Translations under genes and position numbers: made by a program
From: Reticulitermes lucifugus
Taxonomy: Eukaryota > Arthropoda > Insecta > Blattodea > Rhinotermitidae
NCBI GenBank assembly: GCA_026260175.1
Contig: JAKCWW010000180.1
Location: 75,576-109,037 of the forward strand
DNA: 33,462 nt
Reading direction: 5' to 3'
The notes under the pieces: generated by a model
What the model saw: the letters and a program-made list of their open reading frames with translations, nothing else
The model's database searches: none
What the model was told of the DNA's origin: nothing
Shown: positions 1 through 10,097 of the stretch, piece after piece
Layout: the number at the start of each line of letters is the position of its first letter
Position numbering within the stretch: position 1 is the first letter of the stretch

Positions 1-80
1 AAGAGTAGAGCTATACCTCTACTCCCCCTCTGAGCCTTCATGGCCTGTTCTAGGGAAAACTTTATTTTTTACTTTTACTT
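1..80 (+). mobile_element. SINE-A, 3' tail fragment
   Basis: Only the last part of a tRNA-derived SINE is present; the window edge cuts it. The run AGAGCTATACCTCTACTCC followed by CCCTCTGAGCCTTCATGGC aligns closely with the tail of the fuller copy at 5205-5452. The 3' side ends in a T/A-rich stretch. The head with the pol III promoter boxes would lie outside the window. Confidence 0.7.
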
Positions 81-830
81 TTATTAATTCAATTGTAACT
101 AAATAAACAACTACATGGGCACAATTTTTTCTAGTAAAAAGACTTTCTTTTTATTTATGGCCCCGGTACAATGTAACAACACTGTACTTAGAACGAACAT
201 ACTTTCTGTCCTGAGACCATTGCAAGAAGTCCCATTGATGGCCTCCACTTCCACGTCTCCCACCCCACCCAAACCAGCGCACTTCTCCAATGTTCTCCTC
301 CAGTCGTGCAGCCATTCTAAATGCTGGTAGTGATAAACACGTGAAAGCTCTTTGGGCTGGTTGATATACGAAGTAGGGCAGTGGAGCTAGAAAAGAATAT
401 AATAGAATGCAGAGTATGGTAAGCCTCGAGCGACGTCATCCCCGCCATCCATGAGACTTTTCGTGGCCTCAATATATTTAGAATCATTTATAACCCTGAT
501 GATTATGCAGTTAATACAACCCAAATCAAATACTGAAATAGTCAAATATTACACTGCGTTATACGAACTTTAACCTTCTGATTACTGTTTAAACGAATCG
601 GTACAGTCATTTACGCAGTAAATATTTATTTTAAGCGCACTCTTTCGTTTTTACATCGCACTTTGCAGGAAAAACAGGTCTAGTCTATGACCTCGCCGTC
701 TTGAAACCGTTTCACTTAACGATAAAGAAAGCTTCACATAACCCTATTCCTCATATCGTCAACAGGTACAAAAGCCCTTTGATAAGCTTCAAAACAAAAG
801 TTCGCTGATCCGAGGACACTGCTGAGATTG
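81..830. other. No recognisable feature
   Basis: AT-rich sequence. The open frame at 115-330 is short and has no recognisable domain. I see no promoter, RNA gene or repeat family member here. Confidence 0.5.
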
Positions 831-834
831 CAGA

Positions 835-930
835 TTTCAGGGCTTTTACATCAAACAGTGTTGTAAGTTGAGCCGACGTTTCGGACGAACATGCTGCCTC
901 CATCTTGGGGTTTGACGAAAGCTCCGCCGA
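835..930 (-). repeat. Palindromic element, one arm with hammerhead-like centre
   Basis: On the minus strand the order is AAGATGGAGGCAGCA, a weak hairpin, GTCCGAAACGTCGG, then the element body. This matches the centre of the palindromic family seen in fuller form at 10780-11040. The leading CTG of CTGAAGA is degraded to CC, and the stem has a mismatch. A mirrored second arm is not clear, so this is probably an old half-copy. Confidence 0.5.
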
Positions 931-1384
931 AGTGATTACAGTGAAAATGTTAGATTATACTACATAGGTGAGTTTCAAGGAATGTGGTCAATCAGAACCA
1001 CGTAAGGGGGGAGGGGTACAGACCTGTCCGGGCCAGTCCAACCAATGCTGCCAGGACATGAAGATAACTGTTTACCTCTAATTAATGCGAAGGATTAGGA
1101 AACAATTGAGCTACACTTCAGCCACTCATTCGTCTTCATGGTGTAATGCTTCAGTAGGCCTACGCAAAGGGACAAGTCTATCTGCTTACTGTTGTCATTC
1201 TTATACCCTTAAGTAGTCATACTCACTACGCGGCCCACATTCTGATGTTGCGCGGAGCTCCAAATGAGCACCGCAGAATAAAATATACTTCACAACAACC
1301 AGTATCATATCAACACCAGAAAACTCTCATATAGCAAGCTAAAAAACTTACAACAGAAACCAAGAACGATATATGCAGAAAATG

Positions 1385-1850
1385 AATTAATTACCTTCAA
1401 GTAAATATGGAAAAAAACAAACATATGAAAAAGCTGTTCAAGGATACTAATCTAAATTTCACCTATAAGAAAATAATACCACTGAAAAAATCCCAAAGAA
1501 AAAACAAAATCTCAAATATTCAGAACAAATACGTGTATAAGAAAAGTGAAGTTTGTCATTTAACATATCCTGATTGTTCCAAGAAATATATCGGACAGAC
1601 TGATGGAAGCTCCAAACTCGATCTAATGAACATGCTCAATATTTTCGAAATTGAAGTCATAATTAAAGTTTTGCCCGACACATTTACGTGTCGGGCAAAA
1701 CTTTAATGGGCATTCACTAAGAAGTATAGTTCAATCTATGCCAGTAACGTGTTAAGAGAAAAAAGGCCACCATATGAACACTACAAAAAATATATATAAT
1801 TTATTACAAATAAATAAATGGTACACAACTAAACGGTAACTCGTTATTTT
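1385..1850 (+). pseudogene. Penelope-like retroelement remnant: end of RT and GIY-YIG endonuclease
   Basis: Penelope-like elements encode a reverse transcriptase fused to a C-terminal GIY-YIG endonuclease; only the junction and endonuclease survive. The frame from 1407 has MKKLFKDTNLNFTYK, resembling the linker after the RT, then CHLTYPDCSKKYIGQT. YIG (residues 61-63) is intact, but the GIY position reads EVC and the first cysteine of the C-x-x-C pair is Y. After about 1615 the homologous frame shifts: RSNEHAQYFR is read in another frame, then FARHI near 1670-1685, then GHSLRSIVQSMPVTC, a stop, and EKKGHHMNTTKNIYN near 1708-1800. Stops, frameshifts and an inserted inverted copy (1688-1707) show it is dead. 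The family call is firm; the upstream limit is uncertain and may reach about 1290. Confidence 0.75.
1662..1707. repeat. Perfect 20-bp inverted repeat with 6-nt loop inside the PLE remnant
   Basis: The arms ATTAAAGTTTTGCCCGACAC (1662-1681) and GTGTCGGGCAAAACTTTAAT (1688-1707) are exact reverse complements around ATTTAC. The left arm lies in the homologous endonuclease frame (F-A-R-H-I). The right arm sits just before the G-H-S codons and replaces about three expected codons, so it looks like the secondary copy. Confidence 0.9.
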
Positions 1851-1854
1851 ACGT

Positions 1855-2160
1855 TTAGTGCATAATCAATAATATAGGCGGCAGCACCATTCAAAACAGA
1901 CTCATTCTCACAAGGATCCATTATACACGATCGGTATTCAGCGGACCCTCGTTGAAAACAAAAGCTAAAACTCTCCAAACGCGCTATAATAAGACAATTT
2001 ATTTTCACGGTAATTACCTGCTAGTATTAATTCACATATCACTACATTAGCACACTTTATTATGTTAATTGAAAATTTTCCCACTGTCATTTCTAATAAG
2101 ACGCAGATATACCTCCACAATACCCTGATCTAATAGGGCGGACACACATCGCATATCACA
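1855..2160. other. No recognisable feature
   Basis: AT-rich sequence downstream of the PLE remnant. It may be PLE 3' flank, but I find neither the hammerhead-like signature nor a terminal repeat here. Confidence 0.4.
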
Positions 2161-2164
2161 AGCC

Positions 2165-2420
2165 GGTAAAAGCATTTACACGTAAGGACAGACCCCTTGT
2201 CCGCTAAATCCGTGAAGTGCCCGGTTCGAATATCGGCCCGGACACCAGCTAATTCTGCCTAAAGTTTCCGTGGTTTTCCTCAGTCCTTCCAAACAAATGC
2301 CGGGAAAGTGCTTTCAATTAGGTCATGACCACTCCTTCGCACGGTCTTTTCATTTCATTACTCCTTGTCGTCCAATCGTTCAGTCTGAGATCTTTACAGC
2401 GAAATTAACTAAATTATATC
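2165..2420 (+). mobile_element. SINE-C, near full copy
   Basis: The tRNA-like B box GGTTCGAATATC is followed by CCCGGACACCAGCTA and the family signature TTTCCGTGGTTTTCCTCAGT, then CCTTCCAAACAAATGCCGGG. The later segment CCACTCCTTCGCACGGTC and an A/T-rich tail also correspond to the copies at 13945-14150 and 21715-21965. The A box is too degraded to place. SINEs of this kind are pol III transcribed and move with LINE proteins in trans. Confidence 0.7.
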
Positions 2421-2429
2421 CAAATAAAA

Positions 2430-3000
2430 TAACATGTAATCAAAACCGACCGATCATATTTAACTATTTCCAAATTTAATGCAACTTACGGAGCGGGTTA
2501 TGAAAGTGTGCTGTTTCTCAGAACTAAAAACGTAAGAGAATTATACTCAAAGTAGTGTAAAAGTGGAACATGTACTGGACGGCAATATTATCTGGCGATA
2601 TTACATAGCTACCAGCAACAGCCAACACTGCAGAGTTTGCCTAACGTGATAGGGCATAAACCGTCTGGAGACATTAAAATTAGCAATTATAGTTGCTCTG
2701 CTGGTGAAGAAAATCTCGGCCTTTTATAGCACAAAAAGTGTCATTAATACATTTACAACAGCTCACCACTTGTCCATATTCTGAGCCAAATGAATCCAGT
2801 TTTCATTCACATGCCTCAATCTATTTAACATTCATTATAATGTTACTAATGGTAAAGGCATATTCAAAATTCGAAGGAAAATTTCTCACAATTAAAAGTA
2901 TGTACATATCGAGGCCGTCTGACAAACAACGCCATCTGTCCGGACACTGAGAGTAACTAGTCTGCTATGAGTAAATGACATACACATCACAAACCCTCTC
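2430..3000. other. No recognisable feature
   Basis: AT-rich sequence. The short frame at 2738-2950 has no recognisable domain or codon signature. Confidence 0.4.
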
Positions 3001-3002
3001 GC

Positions 3003-3063
3003 AGTATGTATGTATGTATGTATGTATGTATATATGTATGTATGTATGCATGCATGCGTGTAT
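3003..3063. repeat. (TATG)n microsatellite
   Basis: A run of TATG units is interrupted once by TATATATG and grades into TGCATGCATGCG at its 3' end. The frame reading through it (2975-3166, MYVCMYVCMY) is an artefact of the repeat. Confidence 0.95.
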
Positions 3064-3837
3064 AAATCCTGCCCAGGGCTTCGGGAGTTTAACCAAAATT
3101 TTGTATGAATTTACGTCACGCAGTTTGTTTCATAAGACAGGAAATAAAAATAAGATACGAGTTTGAATGAATAATTTCAACATGAATGAAACAATGAGAT
3201 GTTATCACACTCAAGCGAAAGATTAGTTTTGTTCAATGACCAGGAATTATACAGACAGGCCTACCAACAGTCGACTATATGCCGCAGGATAATCCAGACA
3301 TAGCTGGTGTGAAAAATTCTGACAGAGGCTGACAGAACAGTTTGTCCAGCACCAGATTAAAAAATGTATCATAGGTCGGCATGACTTCACAGCTTCTGAT
3401 TTGACGCTTCAATAAAAGTGTAAATAAGTCCGATACGTTGAAAAACCTAGGTTCGAAACAAACTTTACCAAGGGTCCAAAGGCAGGAGGAATTCTTACTT
3501 CGTCTGATGTGGCAAATAAAATACGGTTTCCCAAACGTCGTGGTTTGAAAAACTGAAAAAAAAATGGACACAGTGCGGAAGTAAACCAAAAGACTGCTAT
3601 ACATCGTGGTCAGAAACCTTCAGAATTAGAATAAAATAATGTAACCCGCTGTTGCACGCAATGTACCGGCCAAGGCTCCCGGAGGCGCTGCATTCCCGCG
3701 AAGGCCGTGCCCGTCTCTCCACTCCACAGCTGTACCACGATGCATTTCACCCAACACTCGCAAGTATAATTACCTTCTACAACCTTGGGTAAAGTTTTAA
3801 ATCCCAGCTTCCGACATAGCTGTATAATACAAGAAGG
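3064..3837. other. No recognisable repeat; one unexplained minus-strand frame
   Basis: The minus-strand frame at 3275-3604 (109 codons, MYSSLLVYFRTVSIFFSVFQ...) and the one at 3610-3885 match no family I know. The second starts in the neighbouring GT microsatellite. A GC-richer patch lies near 3660-3740. I cannot support a gene here. Confidence 0.3.
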
Positions 3838-3878
3838 CGTCTGTGTGTTTGTGTGCGTGTGTGTGTCTGTTTCTGTGG
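3838..3878. repeat. (GT)n-rich microsatellite
   Basis: Imperfect GT dinucleotide run with GTGTGTTTGTGTGCGTGTGT, ending at CTGTTTCTGTGG. Confidence 0.85.
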
Positions 3879-4261
3879 AAGCCATACATCATAAGGAAAT
3901 ATAGATAGGAGCCTGAAATTTTGATACCAGTTTTAGAATGATTGTCAGACCTGCCGTGCCATATATAATCAAACTCGGTCCACGGGAATGGAGTTGGGGA
4001 ACGGGCGTTTCTATCCCATGTAATAGTGGGTTAAAACAGGTCAAAACGTACCTCAGTTCAAAGGTAGAGCTCTATCGAATGCAACACACCAAAACAGGAC
4101 AATGCTTACCGTCAAGGCAAAGGCAAAAAAATCCGTTAGAGAATTAGTTCCATTTGAACTTTGTATTTTAATTGGCTTGCTCTAAAAATGCTTTCAAAGC
4201 ATGTTAGAATAGGTTGAAATATAATATCGACTAAAATACCACAAAAAAGAATCAAGCAAGG

Positions 4262-4605
4262 CACACAATGTACGTATAACGTACATTTGTGGAGCGTTCG
4301 CGTAATGTTTATACCTCTTCGGCTATCCTAACAGCATGATACCACCTGATACCATACCCCTCGAAAAGAGCACTTTTATGGTGATGTAATGTCGTCGGCA
4401 ACAATAAAACTTAGATATTCATGTAAAGTTCCAGATATATTTGCCCGATTTACACCAAATTTGGATTTTCTCGACAGATTTTCATGAAAGTTCCCAATGT
4501 CTAATTTCACGGAAATCCTTCCAGTGGGAGCCGCGCTGATACATGCGGACGGATTGACAGACAGACCAGACAAAGTAAATTCAGGTAACATCATTCCGTT
4601 GTGCT
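4262..4605 (-). pseudogene. Repeat-derived conserved frame (function unknown)
   Basis: The minus-strand translation from 4594 down contains GRISVKLDIGNFHENLSR, then KSKFGVNRANISGTLHEYLS and FIVADDITSP. After a stop comes RIAEEV, a stop and TLRERSTNVR near 4270-4330. I recognise this phrase as one that recurs in insect predicted proteomes as a repeat-derived frame, but I cannot name the transposon class. Internal stops show it is not a working gene. A near-perfect small palindrome, CACAATGTACGT / ACGTACATTTGTG (4264-4291), lies at its 3' edge. Confidence 0.5.
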
Positions 4606-4919
4606 AGTTAATCAATATCGATTTATTATCCAGACAAATCAACACAGACGAAGGCAACAGGCGCTCTTCACGACTATGCGAACGTGCCTTTAACGGAATA
4701 GTTCGATTTGTGCCTTTCTTACAAGGCCTTGGTTTGGCAAGTATCTTTGCTACAAAGAAAAAAGCCATGCTGGCATCCAGAACTATGAAATTTCATTCTC
4801 TTAGGTCGACATTGTAATCACAGAATCACAGGCACAATTGGTGTCTTATATACTGATAATACATATGGTACCATATCTTCTTGTTCTTTTCAGTCAAGAT
4901 TGTTATTGAGTTCAGGCTT

Positions 4920-5085
4920 TGTTAAGGAACTTCGCTGTGTAAGCAATACAAGTTATATGTTGTGTAAGCAATGTATGTTACACGTGCACAGAAATTACTC
5001 TCTTAGATTTTGTGCTCCATACTCAATAAGTATGTCTGCAACCGGAACAATTTCCCGTTAAAACTTCAACGGCTGTGTACTAGTT
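4920..5085 (+). repeat. Dispersed repeat, copy 1 of 3
   Basis: The segment has CACAGAAATTACTCTCTTAG, then a TCCATAC block, then GCAACCGGAACAATTTCCCG and TTAAAACTTCAACGGC. The same order appears at 23990-24145 (ACAGAAATTCTTTTCTTA ... TTTCCAGCTCAAATTTCGATGG). The last block recurs at 20670-20715 (GCTGAAACTTCAACGGGC). I see no coding or tRNA-like part; element class unknown. Confidence 0.4.
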
Positions 5086-5204
5086 TTCTACAAAGAGCAA
5101 AGTCTGCGTACATAAGAAATACTTCGGAACAGACAAAGCCATCGTAACTGTTCCTGAAGTTTGCCCATTGCCCGGCATGTACATTATAGGGGATGATGCA
5201 CAAA

Positions 5205-5452
5205 AGGGGCCGGGATAGCGCAGTCGGTAGAGCAATCCCGGTGTAGGCGAGGTTTTCTGCAACCGTCCAGACCGACCCTGGGGCCCATCCAGCCTCCTAT
5301 ACAATGGGTATATGTATTATTGCCGGGGGTAAAGCGGCCGAGGCGTGGCGTTAACCACCCACCCCATCTAGTACTGAGGTTAAAGAAAGAGTAGACCTAA
5401 TACCTCTGCTCCCCCTCTGTGCCTTCCTTGCACGTTATAGGGTGAACTTTAC
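5205..5452 (+). mobile_element. SINE-A, full-length reference copy
   Basis: The head GGCCGGGATAGCGCAGTCGG is a tRNA-like A-box region (TAGCGCAGTCGGTAGAGC); the B box has been lost near the following CCCGGTGTAGGCGAG. The body has GTCCAGACCGACCCTGGGGC, CCAGCCTCCT, GTAAAGCGGCCGAGGCGTGG, TACTGAGGTTAAAG and the tail CCTCTGCTCCCCCTCTGTGC. It is flanked by GATGCACAAA (5195-5204) and GATGCACGAA (5453-5462), a 9-of-10 target-site duplication, so it entered by target-primed insertion. It is the template against which the other SINE-A copies here were recognised. Confidence 0.85.
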
Positions 5453-5464
5453 GATGCACGAAGT

Positions 5465-6385
5465 CCAAAAGCCAAGAAATTCTAAGTGTAATAATATACC
5501 ATCCTCAGAACCCCTTACAAATTACACAACTTTGTTACTGTATGCCTATGTATCGTGATATTTAGATAGAAAACGTCTTTATACAACAGCTTTGTTCTTA
5601 CATTTCAGAATAATTCAGAAAATGAACCTTAACCCCTTAAAGCCCAGCGGTACTGCCTGCCTTAACACTGAACAACTTTGCATTTTGAATTCACCGTGCA
5701 TTTATGTGTTCCACAGGATTCTCAGAATAAATAACATTTACTTCTCACAACAGCATTAGCCGAATGACCTTTGTAATGAAGATGCAGTGATGTAGACACT
5801 GAATTCTACATATTACTGACAGGGACTTCAGACTTCAAAGCGTTAAACAGTGCCTAGGCTCACAAGTTACGAAAACCTACACACAAATCTGTGTTCCATC
5901 AGGTATATAAATATAGAAGTTTTACTTATCAAAATAACATCAACAAATTACTAGCTGAAACTACATACCACAAAGCGTTAACAAAAACGAGGAACAGTTG
6001 GCAGCAATGTATAAATTCCTCTGTGCAGACGTGTTACTCCTCAGGGCAACACAGAAGACATGTTTGCTTCTACCTAAGGCTTGTCTTTTCCGGACGAGCT
6101 CATCAGGTTCCGAACGGAGTATAACAGTATTCGCTAGTTATCATCACTAACACAGACGGGCAAATAAGGTTCTGTGGTGCATTATAACTCCAGCAGAGCG
6201 TCCCAGCCATGATATATTCCTACGCGATGTCACAATTCAGAAAATAACAATCTTCAAGAATGACAAAACTTTCACAATGGCCAGATTTGGCGTTCTCACA
6301 TTATTTTCTGGCGTGTAACACCGTGCAGTCTGGTAGAAATTTACTGCCTTTCTCCAGAGACGTCAGTACATTTCAGTCAGAATAC
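5465..6385. other. No recognisable feature
   Basis: Unique-looking AT-rich sequence. The frame at 5891-6124 has no recognisable domain. The phrase TTAACCCCTTAAAGCC near 5630 may mark the edge of an old repeat, but I cannot assign it. Confidence 0.4.
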
Positions 6386-6387
6386 AT

Positions 6388-6456
6388 GCGATCACATCTC
6401 ACGCGACGGTAATCTTCAATTTCAAAATTAAAATTCGTCAGCTGCGATGTGATACA
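6388..6456. repeat. Imperfect inverted repeat (hairpin)
   Basis: GCGATCACATC with TCTTCAATTTC faces GAAATTAAAATT-type sequence and GCTGCGATGTGAT in inverse orientation, giving arms of roughly 30 bp with mismatches and almost no loop. It may be a decayed foldback element; no target-site duplication was seen. Confidence 0.45.
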
Positions 6457-6519
6457 ACACTCCATTTTTTAAACTACATTGATCTCGGGACGACAGTCGC
6501 GCCAATGACGGGCTAGAAA

Positions 6520-6560
6520 CCAAAGTTTTAGAGATCGCTTTGTCCCCATCATCAGGGCTT
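6520..6560 (-). repeat. Degenerate hammerhead-like motif
   Basis: On the minus strand CCTGATGATGGGGA is followed by a loop, TCTCT and AAAACTTTGG. CTGATGA is intact and GGGGA can pair with TCTCT, but the expected GAAAC reads AAAAC, consistent with decay of a CG dinucleotide. It shares the layout of the better motifs at 32151-32190 and 33411-33462. Confidence 0.4.
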
Positions 6561-6564
6561 ACTG

Positions 6565-7165
6565 ACACTGACATTGACTCTGACTGCTGAGACAGAGCAG
6601 GTCCCCGAAATTTTGGTTCTTAGCCCATCAGTGACGGGGCTGATTGTCCGCAATTTAGTAAATTTTTTTTCAACGCGGCAGCGTCAAACCTTACTCCCAG
6701 TTTTCAACTATGCACCTCTTGTATTTATGGTTTGGTATTTCCCAATCGACAAATTCGTCGAACTGGAGAAACTTGTTGGTTACCTGAATTGACTCAGTGC
6801 GCTATATTCGTTACGCTGTGAAGTGAAACTAACAAGGAAGCTGAGAATTTGCTAGGCAGGCTGGTTGCCTTTCACCTCACGATCTGGTACCTCAGTCGAG
6901 AAGAAGTGTTCAGTGTTTCAAACGGAAGAGTTCGCCATTGTAACCCGTTGAAGTTCGGTGGTAAATATGTACCACCTTCATTAATAGTTGAAAGCCCTTC
7001 CCTTTATCCTCAGCTATTTATATGTCCCGTATATTTGTCAGAATAAACAGTGACATTTCCTTAAACAGTGTTAAAAGTTTTTCGTGCTATAGACATCATC
7101 TGAAATATTGAGTTACACTAAGGTGACACATACACGTCCTTAGACGATTCTTCATTCTAAATAAC
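6565..7165. other. No recognisable feature
   Basis: The frames at 6574-6792 and 6849-7046 do not resemble known proteins. No repeat signature seen. Confidence 0.35.
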
Positions 7166-7169
7166 ACAA

Positions 7170-7275
7170 TAACACGAAGCACGGAAAGGGTGAAACCGAT
7201 CGGTTTATATAATGGAGACTGGGTGCTTTCTCTGATGTACGAACTGAATGTTTTCATATTATTTAGGTCATCATA
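7170..7275 (+). repeat. Dispersed repeat of unknown class, copy 1
   Basis: TAATGGAGACTGGGTGCTTT, then CTGATGTACGAACTGAATG and TATTATTTAG align with 12935-13030, which has TAATGGAGACGGTGTGTTTT, GAGAACTGAAATG and TATTATTTAG in the same order and orientation. Weaker similarity continues upstream. The class is unknown. Confidence 0.5.
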
Positions 7276-7379
7276 TTTCAGTGCGATAAGACGATATTTA
7301 ATATCCAGTGAACTCAATGCAGTAGAATCCTTCTTGAAATGCTAATAATTCCTAACCCAGTCAAGAAATCGCCCACAGT

Positions 7380-7645
7380 TTATTGAACCCCAAGGTTAAT
7401 TACGGAGTTCACAACAACCCGAAATTTGCCCCTGTTCTGAGCCACATAAATGCAGTCCACGTCCTACCATCCTGTTCATTTAAGATCCATTTTAATATTA
7501 TCCTCCATTCTGTGCCTAGGTCTCCCAAGTGGTCTCTTTCCTTCAGCTTTACCGGCCAAAGCACTTTATGCATTTCTATCTCCTGTATGCCTGCCACATT
7601 CCTGGCCCATCTTATCCTCCTTGTTTTGATCAGTCTCTGATGAAG
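7380..7645 (-). pseudogene. Non-LTR retrotransposon, C-terminal tail of the polymerase protein
   Basis: Read on the minus strand across frames, the fragment gives LIKTRRIRWARNVAGIQ, an AYKVL-like step, EGKRPLGRPRHRMEDNIKMD and DVDCIYVAQNRGKFRVVV. This is the conserved C-terminal tail (RPLGRPRRRWEDNIKMDL) of an insect endonuclease-reverse transcriptase retrotransposon. The single open frame at 7409-7597 is a frame-shifted shadow of it. At least two frameshifts and a stop are present. The polymerase domain itself is absent, as expected for a 5'-truncated copy. Confidence 0.8.
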
Positions 7646-7920
7646 TAATATAATATAACTCGTAAATCAGCAAGATTTAGGATTCAATATTTCTATGGTA
7701 ATTTCCATGGTTGTGACAGCGTGTAGTCAGATACATGGTTAGGAACTTTACGGAGAAAATACCGTACTTAGGTAGGGCAAAAGTTATACCAGTTAGGGTT
7801 AAAAGTTGCTCACTGCCTACTGTCCGTAAGACTGCGGTAGCATATACTCATTATTCAGAAACTTTGGTAACCACTTACCAGACTATACAGTGTAGTAATT
7901 CACAAGAAGAATAACCCAAT

Positions 7921-7925
<5 letters not shown>

Positions 7926-7952
<27 letters not shown>

Positions 7953-7953
7953 G
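7926..7953. repeat. (TA)n microsatellite
   Basis: A TA run broken by one C. A short C-run and an ACACACACAC block follow at 7983-8000. Confidence 0.9.
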
Positions 7954-7959
7954 GTCTGT

Positions 7960-9040
7960 AGCTATATTAATATGTGCATGATCCCCCCCCACACACACAG
8001 GTGTGTATAGATCTTAAGTTTGGTTTAAAACAATTATACATCTAAAGCCAGAAGTACAGTTGAGGGAAGTTTTCCCATGATGCGACATAACTGTTATTTT
8101 CACAACAGATGGTTTTGATCTCAATTCATTTCTGCTATGCTGTGAATATATCGCAGTAATGCAGCCAGTAATGCAGACACACCTCTCTTACCCTAACGCT
8201 TACCTTTACAGATGTTAAACTACTTCAGCTGGCAATTTACAGCTCGTTTTCGTCTAACATTTATCAATTTGATACGCACCAGACGCGACACCTGCTCTTC
8301 TAATGAAGAAGTTGTTTTCTCCAGTTACTCATAACTTAGCAAAATTTTATGGTCAGAATTCTGTGACGTTATGAGCTTAAGATTTCATATCTATAAATTT
8401 ATGACATATAAATCAGAAGCACTCCTCTTTATACACTAGTGAAAATAAAACATTACTGAAATATAGGCGAAACGTACCCACTTTCGTACACACCTTATTT
8501 CACGGTATGTCATTCTAAATTAGCAGCGAAACTGGATGTGTGTTCTACAGTTATGTTTCAATAGTACTCCATAAAGTAACCCCCTTACTGTTTACATGCG
8601 CGTTATACAGTAACTGCAACCAAGTGTCACGGCAAACGTGATTTGTAAAGTGTTATTAATGCACGAAGCACTGATACTTTCCATTGGTCTTACTAATAGG
8701 CAATCTTCACCTAGTCAGTTATTTGTCGTGCTCAGTGCCATCCTTCAGTTACTGTATCATCTCGTGAGACGTGTCTCAATTAACAGCAACATCACCAACT
8801 GCGATCCAAATTAACCGCCAAGCACCGCTGGAACGCAGGCTACCACTGTCTACAAAAGCAGATGACCCCAACTGCATCTAAACCCATGTAGCAGGGACGA
8901 AAATTAGCAAATTTTAGAACAGTTAGCAAGCAGAAACATCCTTTGAGAATGTGCCAAGTTCTAACATTTTGGAACGATAGGGTCAAATAAAAATTGCATT
9001 GACGAAGTAGTTAAAGGCAGATTAAATCCTGCAAATCCTT
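7960..9040. other. Long stretch with no recognisable feature
   Basis: No frame above 60 codons, no SINE box, no inverted repeat and no transposon protein phrase seen. It is probably unique intergenic or intronic sequence. Confidence 0.45.
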
Positions 9041-9044
9041 GCTA

Positions 9045-9475
9045 CGATTCAGTTCAGAATCTTCTGTCCTCTCCTCTGCTATCTACAAACGTAAAGATTA
9101 AAATAAATAAAAGTATGTGTGCCTGTTGTATGAGTGTGGAACTTGATCTGTTACACGGACTGGAGATGTTCCCGAACAGGATGCTAACAGGATATTTGGA
9201 CTGGCAGGAGGTTGGAGAAAATTGTATAATGAATTGCTTCATGATTCATACTTGCCGCCAAATATTATTACAATAATGAATTAAAGGAGGATGAGATGGA
9301 AGCACCATGTGGCACGCATGGGAGAAAACAGAAATGCATAAAGGGTTTTGGTAGGAGAATCAGAAGGAAAGAAGCAGTTGGAAGACCTACATATACATAC
9401 GATGACAAAATTAAACTATGGGAGAATGTAGACTAGATTTATCTGTCGCAGAATAGGGACCAGTGCCGGGTCCTT
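9045..9475 (+). pseudogene. Non-LTR retrotransposon, longer C-terminal remnant of the polymerase protein
   Basis: This is the longest of four tails of one family. Across frames it reads QNLLSSPLLSTNVKIKI, YVCLLYECGT, a stop, SVTR, then NRIFGLAGGWRKLYNELLHD, SYLPPNIITIMN, RRMRWKHHVARMGENRNA, RVLVGESEGK, VGRPTYTYDDKIKLWENVD and IYLSQNRDQCRVLL. The order matches the tail of insect reverse transcriptases (LLSS..L.S.NLKIRIYK ... YGCETWS ... WRKLHNEELHDLYS ... RRMRWAGHVARMG ... GRPRRRWEDNIKMDL). Several frameshifts and stops make it inactive. It faces opposite to the copy at 7380-7645. Confidence 0.85.
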
Positions 9476-9623
9476 TTAACACAGTAATACACTATCGGGT
9501 TTAACTAAATGCGTGGAGTTTCTCGACTAGCAGAGGAACGATTAGCTTCTCAACAAGGACTGTACTCGTTTAAGTTAGTTAAGAAACAAAAACGGCAATA
9601 TGAACCTTTATATTACAGGTATT

Positions 9624-10097
9624 TTAAAACATGGAAGTGTAGGAATGTGTACTTCTCCTTTGTGAAGGTGGGAAAATTAAAACTAGAATATCCGGATGTT
9701 GGTTAATACAATAATGCTCACAGTTATGTCCGCTTGTTGTTTCAATCAGGTTCGTGTTTAACGGGGCTGTCAAAGCGACAAGGGACAGCGGAATTCGTGC
9801 ACGGGTTTGCACTACTCGTGTTAAGCTTCTTAGACAGAGGTGAAACGAGGGAACAGCCCCCGGTCCTTCCCACGCAAGAGACGGTAGAGGGATCTTGAGC
9901 CCTTTAGACACAGCCGCAACTGCATGTACGACGTCCCTCAACATTCTAAGCTCTGCATTCTGCCCACGCAATGTGTTCATGTATTTCATGTGGTTCTCAC
10001 AATCAAGAGCTATGTAAGTTGGAGTTTTCCCTGTTGACGTCATGAAGGCATATGGGGAAGTGGAGGTACAGCTCCACTCATGCTTAACGGACATCAC
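9624..10097 (-). other. 157-codon open frame, no recognised domain, probably repeat-derived
   Basis: It is the longest uninterrupted frame in the window. Its first 25 or so residues (MMSVKHEWSCTSTSPYAFMT) are translated SINE-A tail, so that start is artificial. The remainder includes CENHMKYMNTLRGQNAELRM, SFHLCLRSLTRVVQTRARIP and SLVALTAPLNTNLIETTSGH. No catalytic motif, signal peptide or membrane segment is evident. I have a vague impression that the MKYxNTLxGQNAEL phrase occurs in insect repeat-derived predictions, but cannot name a family. Confidence 0.25.

Noticed and set aside
3003..3063. CRISPR array or ribosome-slippage site
   Set aside because: Simple TATG microsatellite without spacers.
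3275..3604. Protein-coding gene of 109 codons on the minus strand
   Set aside because: No recognisable domain, no neighbouring exon, length within chance range for this sequence length.
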